Below, in pieces: positions 9,196 through 17,454 of a stretch of 64,000 bases of DNA. The notes below the pieces were generated by a model that worked only from the letters and a program-made list of their open reading frames with translations, did not search any database and had not been told where the DNA came from. Source of the stretch: an uncultured Polaribacter sp. Its GTDB lineage: Bacteria; Bacteroidota; Bacteroidia; Flavobacteriales; Flavobacteriaceae. The position numbers were made by a program, and so were the translations under genes. The stretch lies in assembly GCF_947497695.1 (NCBI RefSeq), contig NZ_CANMHM010000006.1, positions 86,773-150,772 on the forward strand. The letters are read 5' to 3'. Positions within the stretch are counted from its first letter, which is position 1. Every line of letters starts with the position of its first letter.

Positions 9196-9690
9196 TTAAA
9201 ACAACGTTTGTTGTTTCATAGGATTTTCATGTACTAATAACCATTTTTTACGCCAAATTCCACCAGCATAACCTGTTAAAGAACCATCAGAACCAATTAC
9301 TCTATGGCAAGGAATAATAATCCAAAGTGGGTTTTTACCATTGGCAGAAGCAACTGCTCTAATGGCTTTTACATCGCCCAAAGTTTTACTTTGTGCTAAG
9401 TAAGTAGTGGTTTTGCCGTATTTTATTTTTAAGAGTGATTTCCAAACTTTTATTTGAAAATCTGTTCCTTTTGGGTTGACAGTTAAATTAAAACTGGCTC
9501 TTTTTCCGTTAAAATATTCTTCTAATTGCACAACACATTCTTGCAAGCAAATTGGCGTAGATGCTTTTAATAATTCATCAGAAATAGCATCATCCTTTAA
9601 AACAGTAAGAGACTGAATTCCGTTTTTATCTCCTGTAATTTTTGCAATTCCTATGGGAGTTTTGTGGTATGTTGTTTGTAATTCTTGCAT
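9196..9690 (-). CDS. ogt: Methylated-DNA--protein-cysteine methyltransferase
   Basis: 164 residues. The active-site motif IIPCHRVIGSDGSLTGYAGG (Cys near residue 128) is that of O6-alkylguanine-DNA alkyltransferases; the Cys takes the alkyl group from O6-methylguanine in a single-turnover, direct-reversal repair. The preceding VKAIRAVASANGKNP corresponds to the helix-turn-helix with its arginine finger. The N-terminal half lacks an Ada-type regulatory domain, so this is the stand-alone Ogt type. Its ATG shares one base with the stop codon of tatD (TAATG), indicating translational coupling of two DNA-maintenance genes. Confidence 0.93.
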   Translation of the reverse strand: MQELQTTYHKTPIGIAKITGDKNGIQSLTVLKDDAISDELLKASTPICLQECVVQLEEYFNGKRASFNLTVNPKGTDFQIKVWKSLLKIKYGKTTTYLAQSKTLGDVKAIRAVASANGKNPLWIIIPCHRVIGSDGSLTGYAGGIWRKKWLLVHENPMKQQTLF

Positions 9691-10454
9691 TAAATACCAA
9701 AAACATCTTTAGAATTCTGAGTTGTAATTTTGGCAATTTCATTAAAAGAAACCCCATAAATATCAACCAATTTGTCAATAACATTAGTAATATAAGAAGA
9801 TTCATTTCTTTTTCCTCTATAAGGAGTTGGTGCTAAATAAGGTGCATCTGTTTCTAAAACAATGTGTTTGATGTCTATTTCATTTAGAAATTTATCAATT
9901 TTACCATTTTTAAAAGTAGCAACACCACCAATTCCTAATTTCATATTGTAAGAAATTGCTTTTTTAGCCTGCTCCAAAGTTCCTGTAAAACAATGAAAAA
10001 TGCCTCTTAAATCTGTTCCTTTTTCAGATTCTAAAACTTCAAAAATTTCATCAAAAGCATCTCTACAATGAATATTAATAGGTAGTTTTTTTTCTTTTGC
10101 CCATTGTATTTGAGTTCTAAAAGCATTTTGCTGCTCAAATAAAAAAGTTGTGTCCCAATACAAATCCATGCCAATTTCTCCAATGGCATAAAAGTCTTTT
10201 TTGTCAATCCATTCTTTTACATGTGCTAATTCTTCTAAATAATTTTCTTTTACAGAAGTAGGGTGTAAGCCCATCATTAAAAAAACATTTTTAGGGTAGT
10301 CTTTTTCAAGTTGCATCATTTTTTTTGTGTAAGAAGCATCTATTGCAGGAATAAAAAACCGTGAAACGCCAGCGTCTTTTGCACGCTGTATCATTGCAGC
10401 TTGGTCTTCATTAAATTGACTAGAATATAAATGTGTATGGGTATCTGTAATCAT
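9690..10454 (-). CDS. tatD: TatD-family metal-dependent deoxyribonuclease
   Basis: 254 residues, full family length. The start DTHTHLYS gives the HxH metal pair; GEIGMDLYW supplies the bridging Glu, INIHCRDAF and GIFHCFTG the two later His, and LETDAPYLAPTPYRGKRN the catalytic Asp and the family's signature PxPxRGxxNxP-like end. The enzyme is a TIM-barrel 3'-5' exonuclease thought to act in DNA repair and in degradation of damaged DNA. It is first in a two-gene unit with ogt, and a -7 box lies at 10474-10481. Confidence 0.92.
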   Translation of the reverse strand: MITDTHTHLYSSQFNEDQAAMIQRAKDAGVSRFFIPAIDASYTKKMMQLEKDYPKNVFLMMGLHPTSVKENYLEELAHVKEWIDKKDFYAIGEIGMDLYWDTTFLFEQQNAFRTQIQWAKEKKLPINIHCRDAFDEIFEVLESEKGTDLRGIFHCFTGTLEQAKKAISYNMKLGIGGVATFKNGKIDKFLNEIDIKHIVLETDAPYLAPTPYRGKRNESSYITNVIDKLVDIYGVSFNEIAKITTQNSKDVFGI

Positions 10455-10473
10455 TTAGCTTAAATTTCTAGTG

Positions 10474-10481
10474 CAAAACTA
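10474..10481 (-). promoter_or_regulatory. -7 promoter box for tatD-ogt
   Basis: Minus strand TAGTTTTG fits TAnnTTTG and would place the transcript start about 15-20 bases before the tatD ATG. Confidence 0.5.
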
Positions 10482-10590
10482 AGGAATATATGTTTGTTTT
10501 TGGAGAAATTGAAGGGCGATCAATATATAAATTTTTCCAAATAATGTTATTTTATAAAGTAGAATAACAATGGAAATTACAAATGTTTTC

Positions 10591-10645
10591 CTGAGCTTGT
10601 CGAAGGATGTTTAAAGATTTACAAAAAAGTCTTCGACAAGCTCAG
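10591..10645. repeat. REP-like inverted repeat in the tatD-helicase gap
   Basis: Perfect 15-bp arms CTGAGCTTGTCGAAG (10591-10605) and CTTCGACAAGCTCAG (10631-10645) enclose 25 bases. The arms are much richer in G+C than anything around them and are not followed by a T-run, so this does not look like a simple terminator. The rest of the 10455-10779 gap holds only the two promoters. Confidence 0.75.
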
Positions 10646-10755
10646 ACTGACAAAAGGTTTGTGTAATTGTGATCTGTTAATTAGATGATGTTTCGATTTA
10701 AATACACATTTTTTGAACTCTTAATATAGTAACTCAATACTCTAAACATTAATGG

Positions 10756-10763
10756 TATCTTTG
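10756..10763 (+). promoter_or_regulatory. -7 promoter box for the DEAD-box helicase
   Basis: TATCTTTG matches TAnnTTTG; it ends 16 bases before the ATG at 10780, implying a very short leader. Confidence 0.6.
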
Positions 10764-10779
10764 CAGAAAATTATTAAGA

Positions 10780-12138
10780 ATGACTTTTTTAGATTTAGGT
10801 ATTTCTAAGCAATTGCAATATGCAATTGATGATTTGGGTTTTGTAAATGCAACACCAATTCAAGAACAAGCATTTCCAGTAGTTAGATCTGGAAAAGATG
10901 TTGTTGGTATTGCACAAACAGGAACAGGAAAAACCTTTGCCTATATGTTGCCTATTTTGCAAGAATTAAAGTTTTCGAAGCAAAAACACCCAAGAGTTTT
11001 GGTTTTAGTGCCTACTCGTGAGTTGGTTTTACAAGTGGTTGATGAGATTGAGAAACTATCTAAATACATAAATACACGTGTTTTAGGTGTTTATGGCGGT
11101 ACAAATATCAACACACAAAAACAAGCCATTTTACAAGGGCAAGATATTATTGTTGCAACTCCTGGTCGTTTATACGATTTGGCTTTGAGCAATGCTTTAA
11201 AGCTAAAATCGATTCAGAAATTAGTAATTGATGAAGTAGATGTGATGTTAGATTTAGGGTTTCGTTTTCAGTTGATGAACATTTTTGATGTAATACCAGA
11301 AAGAAGACAAAACGTACTTTTTTCTGCTACGATGACAGAAGATGTAAATGCATTAATATATGATTTTTTTAAAAATCCTACTAAAATTTCTGTTGCAGTT
11401 AGTGGAACGCCTTTAGATAATATTGAGCAAGTTTCTTACAACATACCTAACTTTTTTACCAAAGTGAATTTGTTACATCAGCTTTTAGCTGATAAAGTAA
11501 CCTATCATAAAGTATTAATTTTTGTTGGTTTTAAAAGAACTGCAGATTTGTTATTTAAACATCTACAAGAGGTGTTTAATGATGAAATGTGTGTAATACA
11601 CTCTAATAAAACGCAGAATTATAGAATACGTTCTATCAAACAATTTGATGAGGGTAAAAACCGAATTTTATTAGCGACAGATGTCATGGCTCGTGGTTTA
11701 GATTTTAATAATGTGAGTCATGTTATTAATTTTGATACCCCAGAATTTCCTGAAAATTACATGCACAGAATTGGTAGAACAGGTCGTGCAGAGAAAGCAG
11801 GAAAAACAATTCTTTTTTCAACGCCTAAAGAGCAAGAAGCAAAAGAACAAATAGAAACTTTAATGGATTTTAAAGTGCCTGTTTTAGAGTTGCCAGAAGA
11901 TGTTGAAATATCGAAGTTGTTAACGGAAGATGAACGCCCAAGAGAAGATCAAGGGATTTCTAAAAATAGAACTTCTTTAGAATATGTACCTGGACCTGCT
12001 TTTCATGAAAAGAGTGAAAAAAACAGTAAAACCAACCAAGGAGGTTCTTATAGAAGAGAAATTGCTGCAAAGTATAAGAAACCCAAAACTAGAGGCGATA
12101 AAAATTACAATAAACACAATAAGAAAAAGAAAAAATAA
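10780..12138 (+). CDS. DEAD-box RNA helicase (RhlE/CsdA-like)
   Basis: 452 residues with the superfamily 2 motifs in order: Q motif TPIQEQAF, I AQTGTGKT (about 43-50), Ia PTRELVLQ, Ib TPGRL, II as DEVD (about 151-154) instead of DEAD, III SAT (about 182), V ATDVMARGLD, VI HRIGRTGR (about 329). After residue 370 comes a Lys/Arg-rich tail ending KKKKK, typical of helicases that bind rRNA or mRNA. Role: ATP-dependent unwinding of RNA in ribosome assembly or decay. The ending DEVD keeps both catalytic acids, so activity is expected. Monocistronic, with short leader. Confidence 0.92.
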   Translation: MTFLDLGISKQLQYAIDDLGFVNATPIQEQAFPVVRSGKDVVGIAQTGTGKTFAYMLPILQELKFSKQKHPRVLVLVPTRELVLQVVDEIEKLSKYINTRVLGVYGGTNINTQKQAILQGQDIIVATPGRLYDLALSNALKLKSIQKLVIDEVDVMLDLGFRFQLMNIFDVIPERRQNVLFSATMTEDVNALIYDFFKNPTKISVAVSGTPLDNIEQVSYNIPNFFTKVNLLHQLLADKVTYHKVLIFVGFKRTADLLFKHLQEVFNDEMCVIHSNKTQNYRIRSIKQFDEGKNRILLATDVMARGLDFNNVSHVINFDTPEFPENYMHRIGRTGRAEKAGKTILFSTPKEQEAKEQIETLMDFKVPVLELPEDVEISKLLTEDERPREDQGISKNRTSLEYVPGPAFHEKSEKNSKTNQGGSYRREIAAKYKKPKTRGDKNYNKHNKKKKK

Positions 12139-12187
12139 AGTTTTTTTAGCTGATAGTTTTAATTTTTTAGGTTACAATCAAAAATGA

Positions 12188-12195
12188 TAACTTTG
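12188..12195 (+). promoter_or_regulatory. -7 promoter box (TAACTTTG)
   Basis: TAACTTTG fits TAnnTTTG and lies 27 bases before the ATG at 12223, so the small gene there has its own promoter. Confidence 0.55.
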
Positions 12196-12222
12196 ACAAT
12201 TACATATTAAAAGTAAGAAGGA

Positions 12223-12588
12223 ATGCATATTTTAACCCCACAAGAATTACACAATTTAGCCATGAATATTGTTGGTAAAAAGCTAACTAAAATGGGCTAT
12301 GAGTTTCAGGCAATCAACAGCCAGTTAAAAAGACATCCTCAGTTTGTATTGTTTAAAAAAGGAGAACCTACTATTTTTGTTTTGGTAAAGGCAAGTAATA
12401 ATATTCAAACACCAACTGAATATGATGCTATTTGGATGGAAACTTTTAAAAACCACGCTAAAAAACAAAATGCCAAAGTATGGTTTGCTGGTGTTGGTTT
12501 GGCTAATGCACAAAGTATAGAAAACCCTGTTTTTAAAGACCAACCTTACTATGTTGCTTTTGATGATTTTGTGAAGGTTTTGGAGTAG
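12223..12588 (+). CDS. Small conserved flavobacterial protein, function unknown
   Basis: 121 residues, no signal peptide or membrane segment. The pattern LKRHPQFVLFKKGEPTIFVLVKAS followed by NAKVWFAGVGLANA alternates strands and helices and is reminiscent of a restriction-nuclease-like core, but the catalytic acid/lysine set is not convincing. Family members are, as far as I recall, sometimes labelled 'Na(+)-translocating NADH-quinone reductase subunit F', probably from gene neighbourhood: nothing here resembles the FAD/ferredoxin domains of NqrF. An apbE gene, whose product flavinylates NQR subunits, does lie 3 kb away. It has its own -7 box. Confidence 0.6.
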   Translation: MHILTPQELHNLAMNIVGKKLTKMGYEFQAINSQLKRHPQFVLFKKGEPTIFVLVKASNNIQTPTEYDAIWMETFKNHAKKQNAKVWFAGVGLANAQSIENPVFKDQPYYVAFDDFVKVLE

Positions 12589-12786
12589 GTTTTTAACATT
12601 CTTCTATATGAAAAGTACGTTTGTGTTTATAGGGGTAACCTTTCAGCCAAGATAATGTCTTATGAAGGTTAATGAGTTTCTAAATATAGCCAAAAATGGG
12701 CGGATCTTTTTATATACTTTGTTACCTGCTGGCTGTTTTTTAAAAGAACTTTACTATTATATGATAGTTTACACAATTACCAAAAA

Positions 12787-13242
12787 ATGACATTTGAAGA
12801 TATAAAAGAAAAATATTCTGAACGAGAACAAGCATTTCCAACGAATTGTCCTGAACCGAATGAAAAGGATTTGAATGAATTAATTGCAAAATATAATTGT
12901 AAATTTCCTGAATCATTTATTGAATTTCAACTTAAATATTGTAGAGAAATTCCACTTGGAGATTTCGCTTTTGACGGATTTGGTTTTGCCAATAAAGAAC
13001 TTGAACCTTATATGAATTTGGAAGAAGTTTTAAAAGATTATAAGGAATTAGAATTCCCTGAATATCTAACACCTTTTAGACAAGATAATGGAGATTTTTG
13101 GTGTTTTGACAATCGAAGTTCTGAATCTGAATTTCCTGTTGTAATTTTCGACCATAACTCAAACGGAATTGAATCTGACCCAAATTACAAATGGAAGAAT
13201 TTCATAGATTGGATTGACAAAACTATGGAAGATGAATATTAA
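12787..13242 (+). CDS. SMI1/KNR4 (SUKH) family protein, immunity type
   Basis: 151 residues. FPESFIEFQLKYCREIPLGD, NGDFWCFDN and PVVIFDHNSNG are the conserved strand-turn blocks of the SUKH fold, and WKNFIDWIDKTM is the C-terminal helix. In bacteria SUKH proteins are mostly immunity proteins that neutralise nuclease-type polymorphic toxins; no toxin gene is adjacent, so this is an orphan. Codons such as CGA and GGA are used more than in neighbouring genes, and the gene is bordered by long non-coding DNA with a structured palindrome on its 3' side, both suggesting acquisition as a small unit (inference). Confidence 0.82.
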   Translation: MTFEDIKEKYSEREQAFPTNCPEPNEKDLNELIAKYNCKFPESFIEFQLKYCREIPLGDFAFDGFGFANKELEPYMNLEEVLKDYKELEFPEYLTPFRQDNGDFWCFDNRSSESEFPVVIFDHNSNGIESDPNYKWKNFIDWIDKTMEDEY

Positions 13243-13253
13243 AAACCTGTGTA

Positions 13254-13383
13254 CAACAACATATATAATTTATTGCTTTTTTTAGCTTACTTGCAAAAGT
13301 TCTCATGAACTTTCTAGGTCAGTAATTATTTAGTAAATTAGTTGCTAAATTCACGCAACAAATCACATATAAAAACGTTATTG
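13254..13383. repeat. 130-bp structured imperfect palindrome 3' of the SUKH gene
   Basis: The outer arms (13254-13276 and 13355-13383) pair imperfectly: CAACAAC against CAATAAC and TATATAATTTATTGC against TATATGTGATTTGTTGC in reverse complement. Inside is a perfect hairpin AAAGTTC-TCAT-GAACTTT (13296-13313) and a weaker one near 13329-13348, giving a branched fold. Such size and shape recall folded recombination sites or a structured RNA, but no identity is claimed. Confidence 0.55.
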
Positions 13384-13515
13384 TTTTAAAATCGTCCCTT
13401 ATTTATTTCGATTAGCATATAACTATAAATTCGATTTCTGATTGCTTTTAATTAGTATATATAATATTTGAACTCTTTTCTGAGTGTAATGGTATTCTTA
13501 TTATATTTCTATAGC

Positions 13516-14313
13516 TCAATTAAAAATACTTGCTGATATAAAGTCGATTCTGTTAGATATATTTAAGTTCATCCAAGCTCTAACATTGTCAGGAAGCCTC
13601 TCTGGAAATTTATTGAGTGTATATACAAATAATGCTGTTTCTGCTAAATCTTCTTTGGTTGAATTATTTTTTGCGTATTCAGTAATAAAAGAATTATCAT
13701 TTTGTTGTGCTAAAATCCATTCACTATTCTGAAGAAAAATAGCATCTAAGGTCGCGTGAACACTTTCGTGAAAAACAGTTTCTTCAAAATCATTATTACT
13801 TATTCTTACATCTATGTTATCTGAATAGACAACAAAGAAATTAGCTTCAGCTTCTGCAAAAGCTGTTGCATCACCCTTATGCAATACAATATGAGATATG
13901 TTGTTCCTTATTAAATCTGGTAATTTACCTAAACGATTTACTATTTTCTGAACAAATTCTTTCGCAGCTTCTTGAGTTATAAAACTACTATGAGCCCATA
14001 TTTCAATTGGATTTCCCTCAGTAAAATTAACTTGAAAGATAAACGTGTCTGTATCAAACAATATATCTGTTCTGCTATCTGGCATTTCCTTGTCTTCTCT
14101 ACCTATAAATGAAAGAGATTCGAAAAGATCCTCATCCATTTTTCTAATAAAATCTATTTCAGTAGAAACAATCGAATTTGGAAAAAGGGGATTTATTGTT
14201 TGATTGATTGTATCGTCTATTTCAGTATTATTACTGGATGGTTCATTTTTATTTGAACAAGAAATGAATAATATTATAATTAAGAAGATTGCATTTAATT
14301 TAAAATTTGGCAT
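13516..14313 (-). CDS. Lipoprotein with an HExxH putative zinc-peptidase motif
   Basis: 265 residues. The N-terminus is a lipoprotein signal (IFLIIILFISCSN, Cys near residue 19) followed by a polar S/N/E linker. Residues 178-182 read HESVH inside FEETVFHESVHATLDAIF, an HExxH zinc-binding helix, and about 35 residues later ITEYAKNNSTKEDLAETALF contains a possible third ligand Glu. It is thus a candidate membrane-anchored gluzincin-like peptidase of the cell envelope, family not recognised. It lies in an accessory island between two long palindromes and has no operon partner. Confidence 0.6.
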   Translation of the reverse strand: MPNFKLNAIFLIIILFISCSNKNEPSSNNTEIDDTINQTINPLFPNSIVSTEIDFIRKMDEDLFESLSFIGREDKEMPDSRTDILFDTDTFIFQVNFTEGNPIEIWAHSSFITQEAAKEFVQKIVNRLGKLPDLIRNNISHIVLHKGDATAFAEAEANFFVVYSDNIDVRISNNDFEETVFHESVHATLDAIFLQNSEWILAQQNDNSFITEYAKNNSTKEDLAETALFVYTLNKFPERLPDNVRAWMNLNISNRIDFISASIFN

Positions 14314-14663
14314 ATTGAAATTTTGAGTTTTAAATTTAATTAATTAATGTTTTTTCAGCTTTCAAGTAACTATATTGATATAGAAGTTTAAATACTGAAT
14401 CAAGTTCAGCACAAGTGTTTTATATCAGAAGTTAAACGAAGTTAACGTTTTTTTTGAGAAAGTAAATTGTTGTAGTGGTATAAAACACTGTGTATCAAAT
14501 TCAAAAAGGATGCTCTTTCTAAGTAACAACTTTCCTATATTTTTTTTCTTGGATAATTAAACATTCTTAAACCATCTTTATTGAATTTTGTTAAAGCATT
14601 TTTTGCAATCTATTTTGCAGAGTTACGTTAAAATTAAAATTTCATAACTTTCTACAAAACAAA
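14314..14663. other. Non-coding interval with a long imperfect palindrome
   Basis: No plausible gene is visible. Arms around 14396-14424 and 14479-14503 pair imperfectly; the best block is GTGTTTTATA (14415-14424) with TATAAAACAC (14479-14488), and the outermost TGAAT/ATTCA also match. The total span (14396-14503) is close in size to the palindrome at 13254-13383, on the other side of the HExxH lipoprotein gene, although the sequences differ. Confidence 0.5.
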
Positions 14664-14689
14664 AAAACCATCTCAAAAGAGATGGTTTT
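14664..14689 (-). terminator. Terminator after the OmpA-like gene
   Basis: Perfect arms AAAACCATCTC and GAGATGGTTTT with loop AAAA; on the minus strand a T-run follows. It lies 21 bases past the stop of the gene at 14710. Confidence 0.88.
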
Positions 14690-14709
14690 AAAAAATATGT
14701 ATTTAAAAA

Positions 14710-15558
14710 TTATTTAGCAGCATCTTGCTCTAATAAATCAAAAAACTGATTTAATTTAGGCATAATAATAATTTTAGTTCTTCTGTTTACTGCCATATTT
14801 GCAGGAGAATCATTGGCAACTAAAGGTACGTATTGACTTCTACCAGCAGCAATTAATCTAGATGGTTCTACAGTATATTTATATTGTAAAATCCTTGTAA
14901 TTGAAGTTGCTCTCATCGCAGATAAATCCCAGTTGTCTTGTATAAATTCAGTTTTAATAGGGTTAATATCTGTATGTCCTTCCACCATAACTTCCATTTG
15001 TGGTTGTCCGTTAATTACTTTTGCAATTTTTTCTAAAACTGGGTATGCCTTTTCAGTTACATTGTAGCTTCCACTTTTAAATAATAATTTATCAGAAATA
15101 GATATAAATACAACCGTTTTTTCAACATTTACTTGAATATCTTTGTCTTGTATTCCGTCTGTTAAATTTTTAGTTAAGTGATATTTAATAGCTAAGTTTA
15201 ATGAGTCTTTTTGAGTCATTGCTTTTCTAATACCATTAATATATTTGTCTTTTTCACTTAATTGAGAAATAACATTTTTAATATTATCTGATGAAGATTG
15301 AGTTAAAACGGTTAAGTTTTCAACTTGTTTTAACGCAGATTTTTTATCTTCTTTTAAAGCATTAATTTGTTCGGTTAAAGAAGTTGCTTGATATCCATCT
15401 TTTTCTTTTTCAATCAAACATTTTTGTAAATTAGCTTTTGCATCTACTAATTCAGATTTCGTTTTGTCATGTTTTGCTTGTAAAGCAATCATCTCTTTTT
15501 TAGAAACACAAGAACTTACTAAAATGGTTGCTAAGAATAATAATGATATTTTTTTCAT
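14710..15558 (-). CDS. OmpA-family peptidoglycan-associated lipoprotein
   Basis: 282 residues. Lipoprotein signal with lipobox VSSC (Cys about 17), then a long heptad-rich region (about 25-130, with NLQKCLIEKEKDGYQ and SALKQVENL) predicted as coiled coil, then an OmpA C-terminal domain (about 165-282): KLLFKSGSYNV, VEGHTDINPI, WDLSAMRATSITRIL and NMAVNRRTKIII. The domain binds diaminopimelate of peptidoglycan, so the protein should tie the outer membrane or a coiled-coil rod to the wall. Single gene with terminator and a -7 box at 15587-15594. Confidence 0.9.
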   Translation of the reverse strand: MKKISLLFLATILVSSCVSKKEMIALQAKHDKTKSELVDAKANLQKCLIEKEKDGYQATSLTEQINALKEDKKSALKQVENLTVLTQSSSDNIKNVISQLSEKDKYINGIRKAMTQKDSLNLAIKYHLTKNLTDGIQDKDIQVNVEKTVVFISISDKLLFKSGSYNVTEKAYPVLEKIAKVINGQPQMEVMVEGHTDINPIKTEFIQDNWDLSAMRATSITRILQYKYTVEPSRLIAAGRSQYVPLVANDSPANMAVNRRTKIIIMPKLNQFFDLLEQDAAK

Positions 15559-15586
15559 TGTTTTAATATTAAATTTAGTTCAATTA

Positions 15587-15594
15587 CAAATTTA
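15587..15594 (-). promoter_or_regulatory. -7 promoter box for the OmpA-like gene
   Basis: Minus strand TAAATTTG matches TAnnTTTG, 29 bases before the ATG at 15558. Confidence 0.6.
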
Positions 15595-15650
15595 ACGAAT
15601 TGTATCAATAAAAAGTATGTATAATGGTATTTTATGAAAACTTTATAGGT

Positions 15651-15658
15651 TATTTTTG
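15651..15658 (+). promoter_or_regulatory. -7 box immediately before apbE
   Basis: TATTTTTG fits TAnnTTTG and ends five bases before the ATG at 15663. If used, transcription would begin at or next to the start codon, giving a leaderless or nearly leaderless mRNA. Confidence 0.4.
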
Positions 15659-15662
15659 CGAA

Positions 15663-16664
15663 ATGAGTCGTAATTTTAATTTTTTGAGAAAAAGCAGTTT
15701 TTTAATCATAATTGTGTTTGCTTTTGTTTCTTGTTCAAAGAACAATAAAGTTGAAGATTATACTTTAAAAGGATTTGTATTTGGGACTACCTACAAAATA
15801 ACTTATTTAAATACGTCTAAAAATTATCAAAAATCAGTAGATAGTTTGTTTTATTTGATGAACAAATCATTATCAACCTATATAACTACCTCAGATATTT
15901 CAAAAATTAACAACGGAGATACAACAATAGTAGTGGATGATTTATTTTTAGAGGTTTTTAAAAAATCAAAAAAAATACACAAAAAAACCAATGGATATTT
16001 TGATCCAACTGTGGGCAATTTAGTAAATGCTTGGGGTTTTGGGCCTAAAAGAGAAAAGAAAAATTTAACGAATTCTGAAGTGCAGAATCAAATGCAATAC
16101 GTTGGTTTTGATAAGGTAACGCTTGTAAATAATAAAGTTGATAAGAAGTACCCTGAAATATATTTAGATTTTAATGCAACTGCCAAAGGTTTTGGAATTG
16201 ATATGATTGCTCGTTTTTTAGAACAAAAAAACATTCATAATTATTTGGTTGAAATTGGTGGAGAAATTAGAACAAAAGGCGTAAAAGAGAACAATATTCC
16301 TTGGACGATTCTATTAGTAGATCCAATTGATAAAGAGGGTTCTGATGGCTATAAAAAAATAAATTTATCTAATAAATCGATGGCAACATCAGGCAATTAC
16401 AGAAAGTTTAGAGTTTCTGAAAACGGACAAAAATTTGTACATACCATAAACCCTAAAACAGGTTTGGCTAAAGAAAGTAATTTGTTAAGTGCTTCAGTAA
16501 TTGCAGCGAAAGATTGTGCAGATGTAGATGCTTTTGCAACAGCTTTTATGGCAATGGGTTTAGAAAAAACCAAAGCTTTTTTAGAAAAACATAAAGATTT
16601 ACAAGTAATTTTGCTTTTTACAAATGATGCTGGGAATTTAGAAGAGTTTACTACTTATAAATAA
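15663..16664 (+). CDS. apbE: FAD:protein FMN transferase (ApbE)
   Basis: 333 residues from the ATG at 15663. I chose this over the ATG at 15624 because it places a lipoprotein signal (FLIIIVFAFVSCS) at the N-terminus. ApbE signatures follow: GTTYKITY, NAWGFGPK (about 122), DFNATAKGFGID (about 170), IGGEIRTKG, MATSGNYRKF, HTINPKTG and DCADVDAFATAFMAMG, which holds the Mg-binding Asp. The enzyme moves FMN from FAD onto a Thr of exported proteins, in this group mainly NqrB/NqrC of the Na+-pumping NADH dehydrogenase. No nqr genes are in the window. It stops 4 bp from the convergent methyltransferase gene. Confidence 0.94.
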   Translation: MSRNFNFLRKSSFLIIIVFAFVSCSKNNKVEDYTLKGFVFGTTYKITYLNTSKNYQKSVDSLFYLMNKSLSTYITTSDISKINNGDTTIVVDDLFLEVFKKSKKIHKKTNGYFDPTVGNLVNAWGFGPKREKKNLTNSEVQNQMQYVGFDKVTLVNNKVDKKYPEIYLDFNATAKGFGIDMIARFLEQKNIHNYLVEIGGEIRTKGVKENNIPWTILLVDPIDKEGSDGYKKINLSNKSMATSGNYRKFRVSENGQKFVHTINPKTGLAKESNLLSASVIAAKDCADVDAFATAFMAMGLEKTKAFLEKHKDLQVILLFTNDAGNLEEFTTYK

Positions 16665-16668
16665 TAAA

Positions 16669-17454
16669 TTACTCCTTATAGCAAACAGGCAATATTTCAC
16701 CTGGCATCAAACAATATCTTTCTAATTTTTCTGCTGATATTTTTTTTGTATAATCAATTTCATCAACTTTAAAGCCAACAGATCTTAGTTTGTCAAAATA
16801 ATCACGTCCATAAACTCTAACGTGGTCATATTGCCCGAATATCTTTGCACGTTCTTTAGGATCTGTTATAGAATTATCTTCAAAAGTTTTTTCTTTGGAT
16901 AGGTCTTGTGGAATTTGAAAAACACCAAATCCGCCTTTTTTTAGTATTCTAAACAACTCTTGCATTGCTTTTGTATCATTTGTAATATGCTCTAAAACAT
17001 GATTGCAAAACACAACGTCAAAGGAGTTATCATCAAAAGGTAAATCACAAATATCTGCTTTTACATCAGCAATAGGAGACTCTAAATCTGATGTAATATA
17101 ATCTAAGTTTTTTTGCTTTTTAAAAAGGTCTAAAAAACATTGTTCTGGTGCAATATGTAATGTTTTTAGTTTTTTGGTTGCTGTAAAAAAATCAGTTTCG
17201 TCTTTTAAAAAGAGCCACATTAATCGATGTCTCTCTAAAGATAGGGTAGAAGGAGAGAGTGCATTTTCTCTTTGTTTACCATAACCATAAGGTAAAAATT
17301 TACGAAAACTTTTGCCATCTATTGGATCTGTAAATCTATCGCCTTTTAAATACCAAGCAATTATTGGACGAACCCAGTAACTGGCTTTAATTAATAAAGG
17401 TCTTGGGATGGTGTTTAATATGGATTTAAAAAGTTTATTGGACACAGATTTCAC
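16669..17454 (-). CDS. Class I SAM-dependent methyltransferase (GTG start inside an inverted repeat)
   Basis: 261 residues. Motif I is unusual (LHIAPEQCFLDLF) but YITSDLESPIADVKADICDLPF, FDVVFCNHVLEHI and LKKGGFGVFQIPQ follow the class I Rossmann order used by small-molecule and lipid methyltransferases; KFLPYGYGKQREN and LSPSTLSLERHRL are upstream conserved blocks. Substrate unknown. The reading frame upstream is closed by a TGA in the 28-bp inverted repeat of the adjacent GxxExxY unit, and no ATG exists until well inside the domain, so translation must begin at a GTG at 17454 or 17445, both within that repeat (17441-17468). Confidence 0.82.
   Translation of the reverse strand: MKSVSNKLFKSILNTIPRPLLIKASYWVRPIIAWYLKGDRFTDPIDGKSFRKFLPYGYGKQRENALSPSTLSLERHRLMWLFLKDETDFFTATKKLKTLHIAPEQCFLDLFKKQKNLDYITSDLESPIADVKADICDLPFDDNSFDVVFCNHVLEHITNDTKAMQELFRILKKGGFGVFQIPQDLSKEKTFEDNSITDPKERAKIFGQYDHVRVYGRDYFDKLRSVGFKVDEIDYTKKISAEKLERYCLMPGEILPVCYKE

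Noticed and set aside
13243..14503. Integron array
   Set aside because: No integrase in the window and no canonical GTTRRRY core at the palindrome ends; only an attC-like shape can be claimed.
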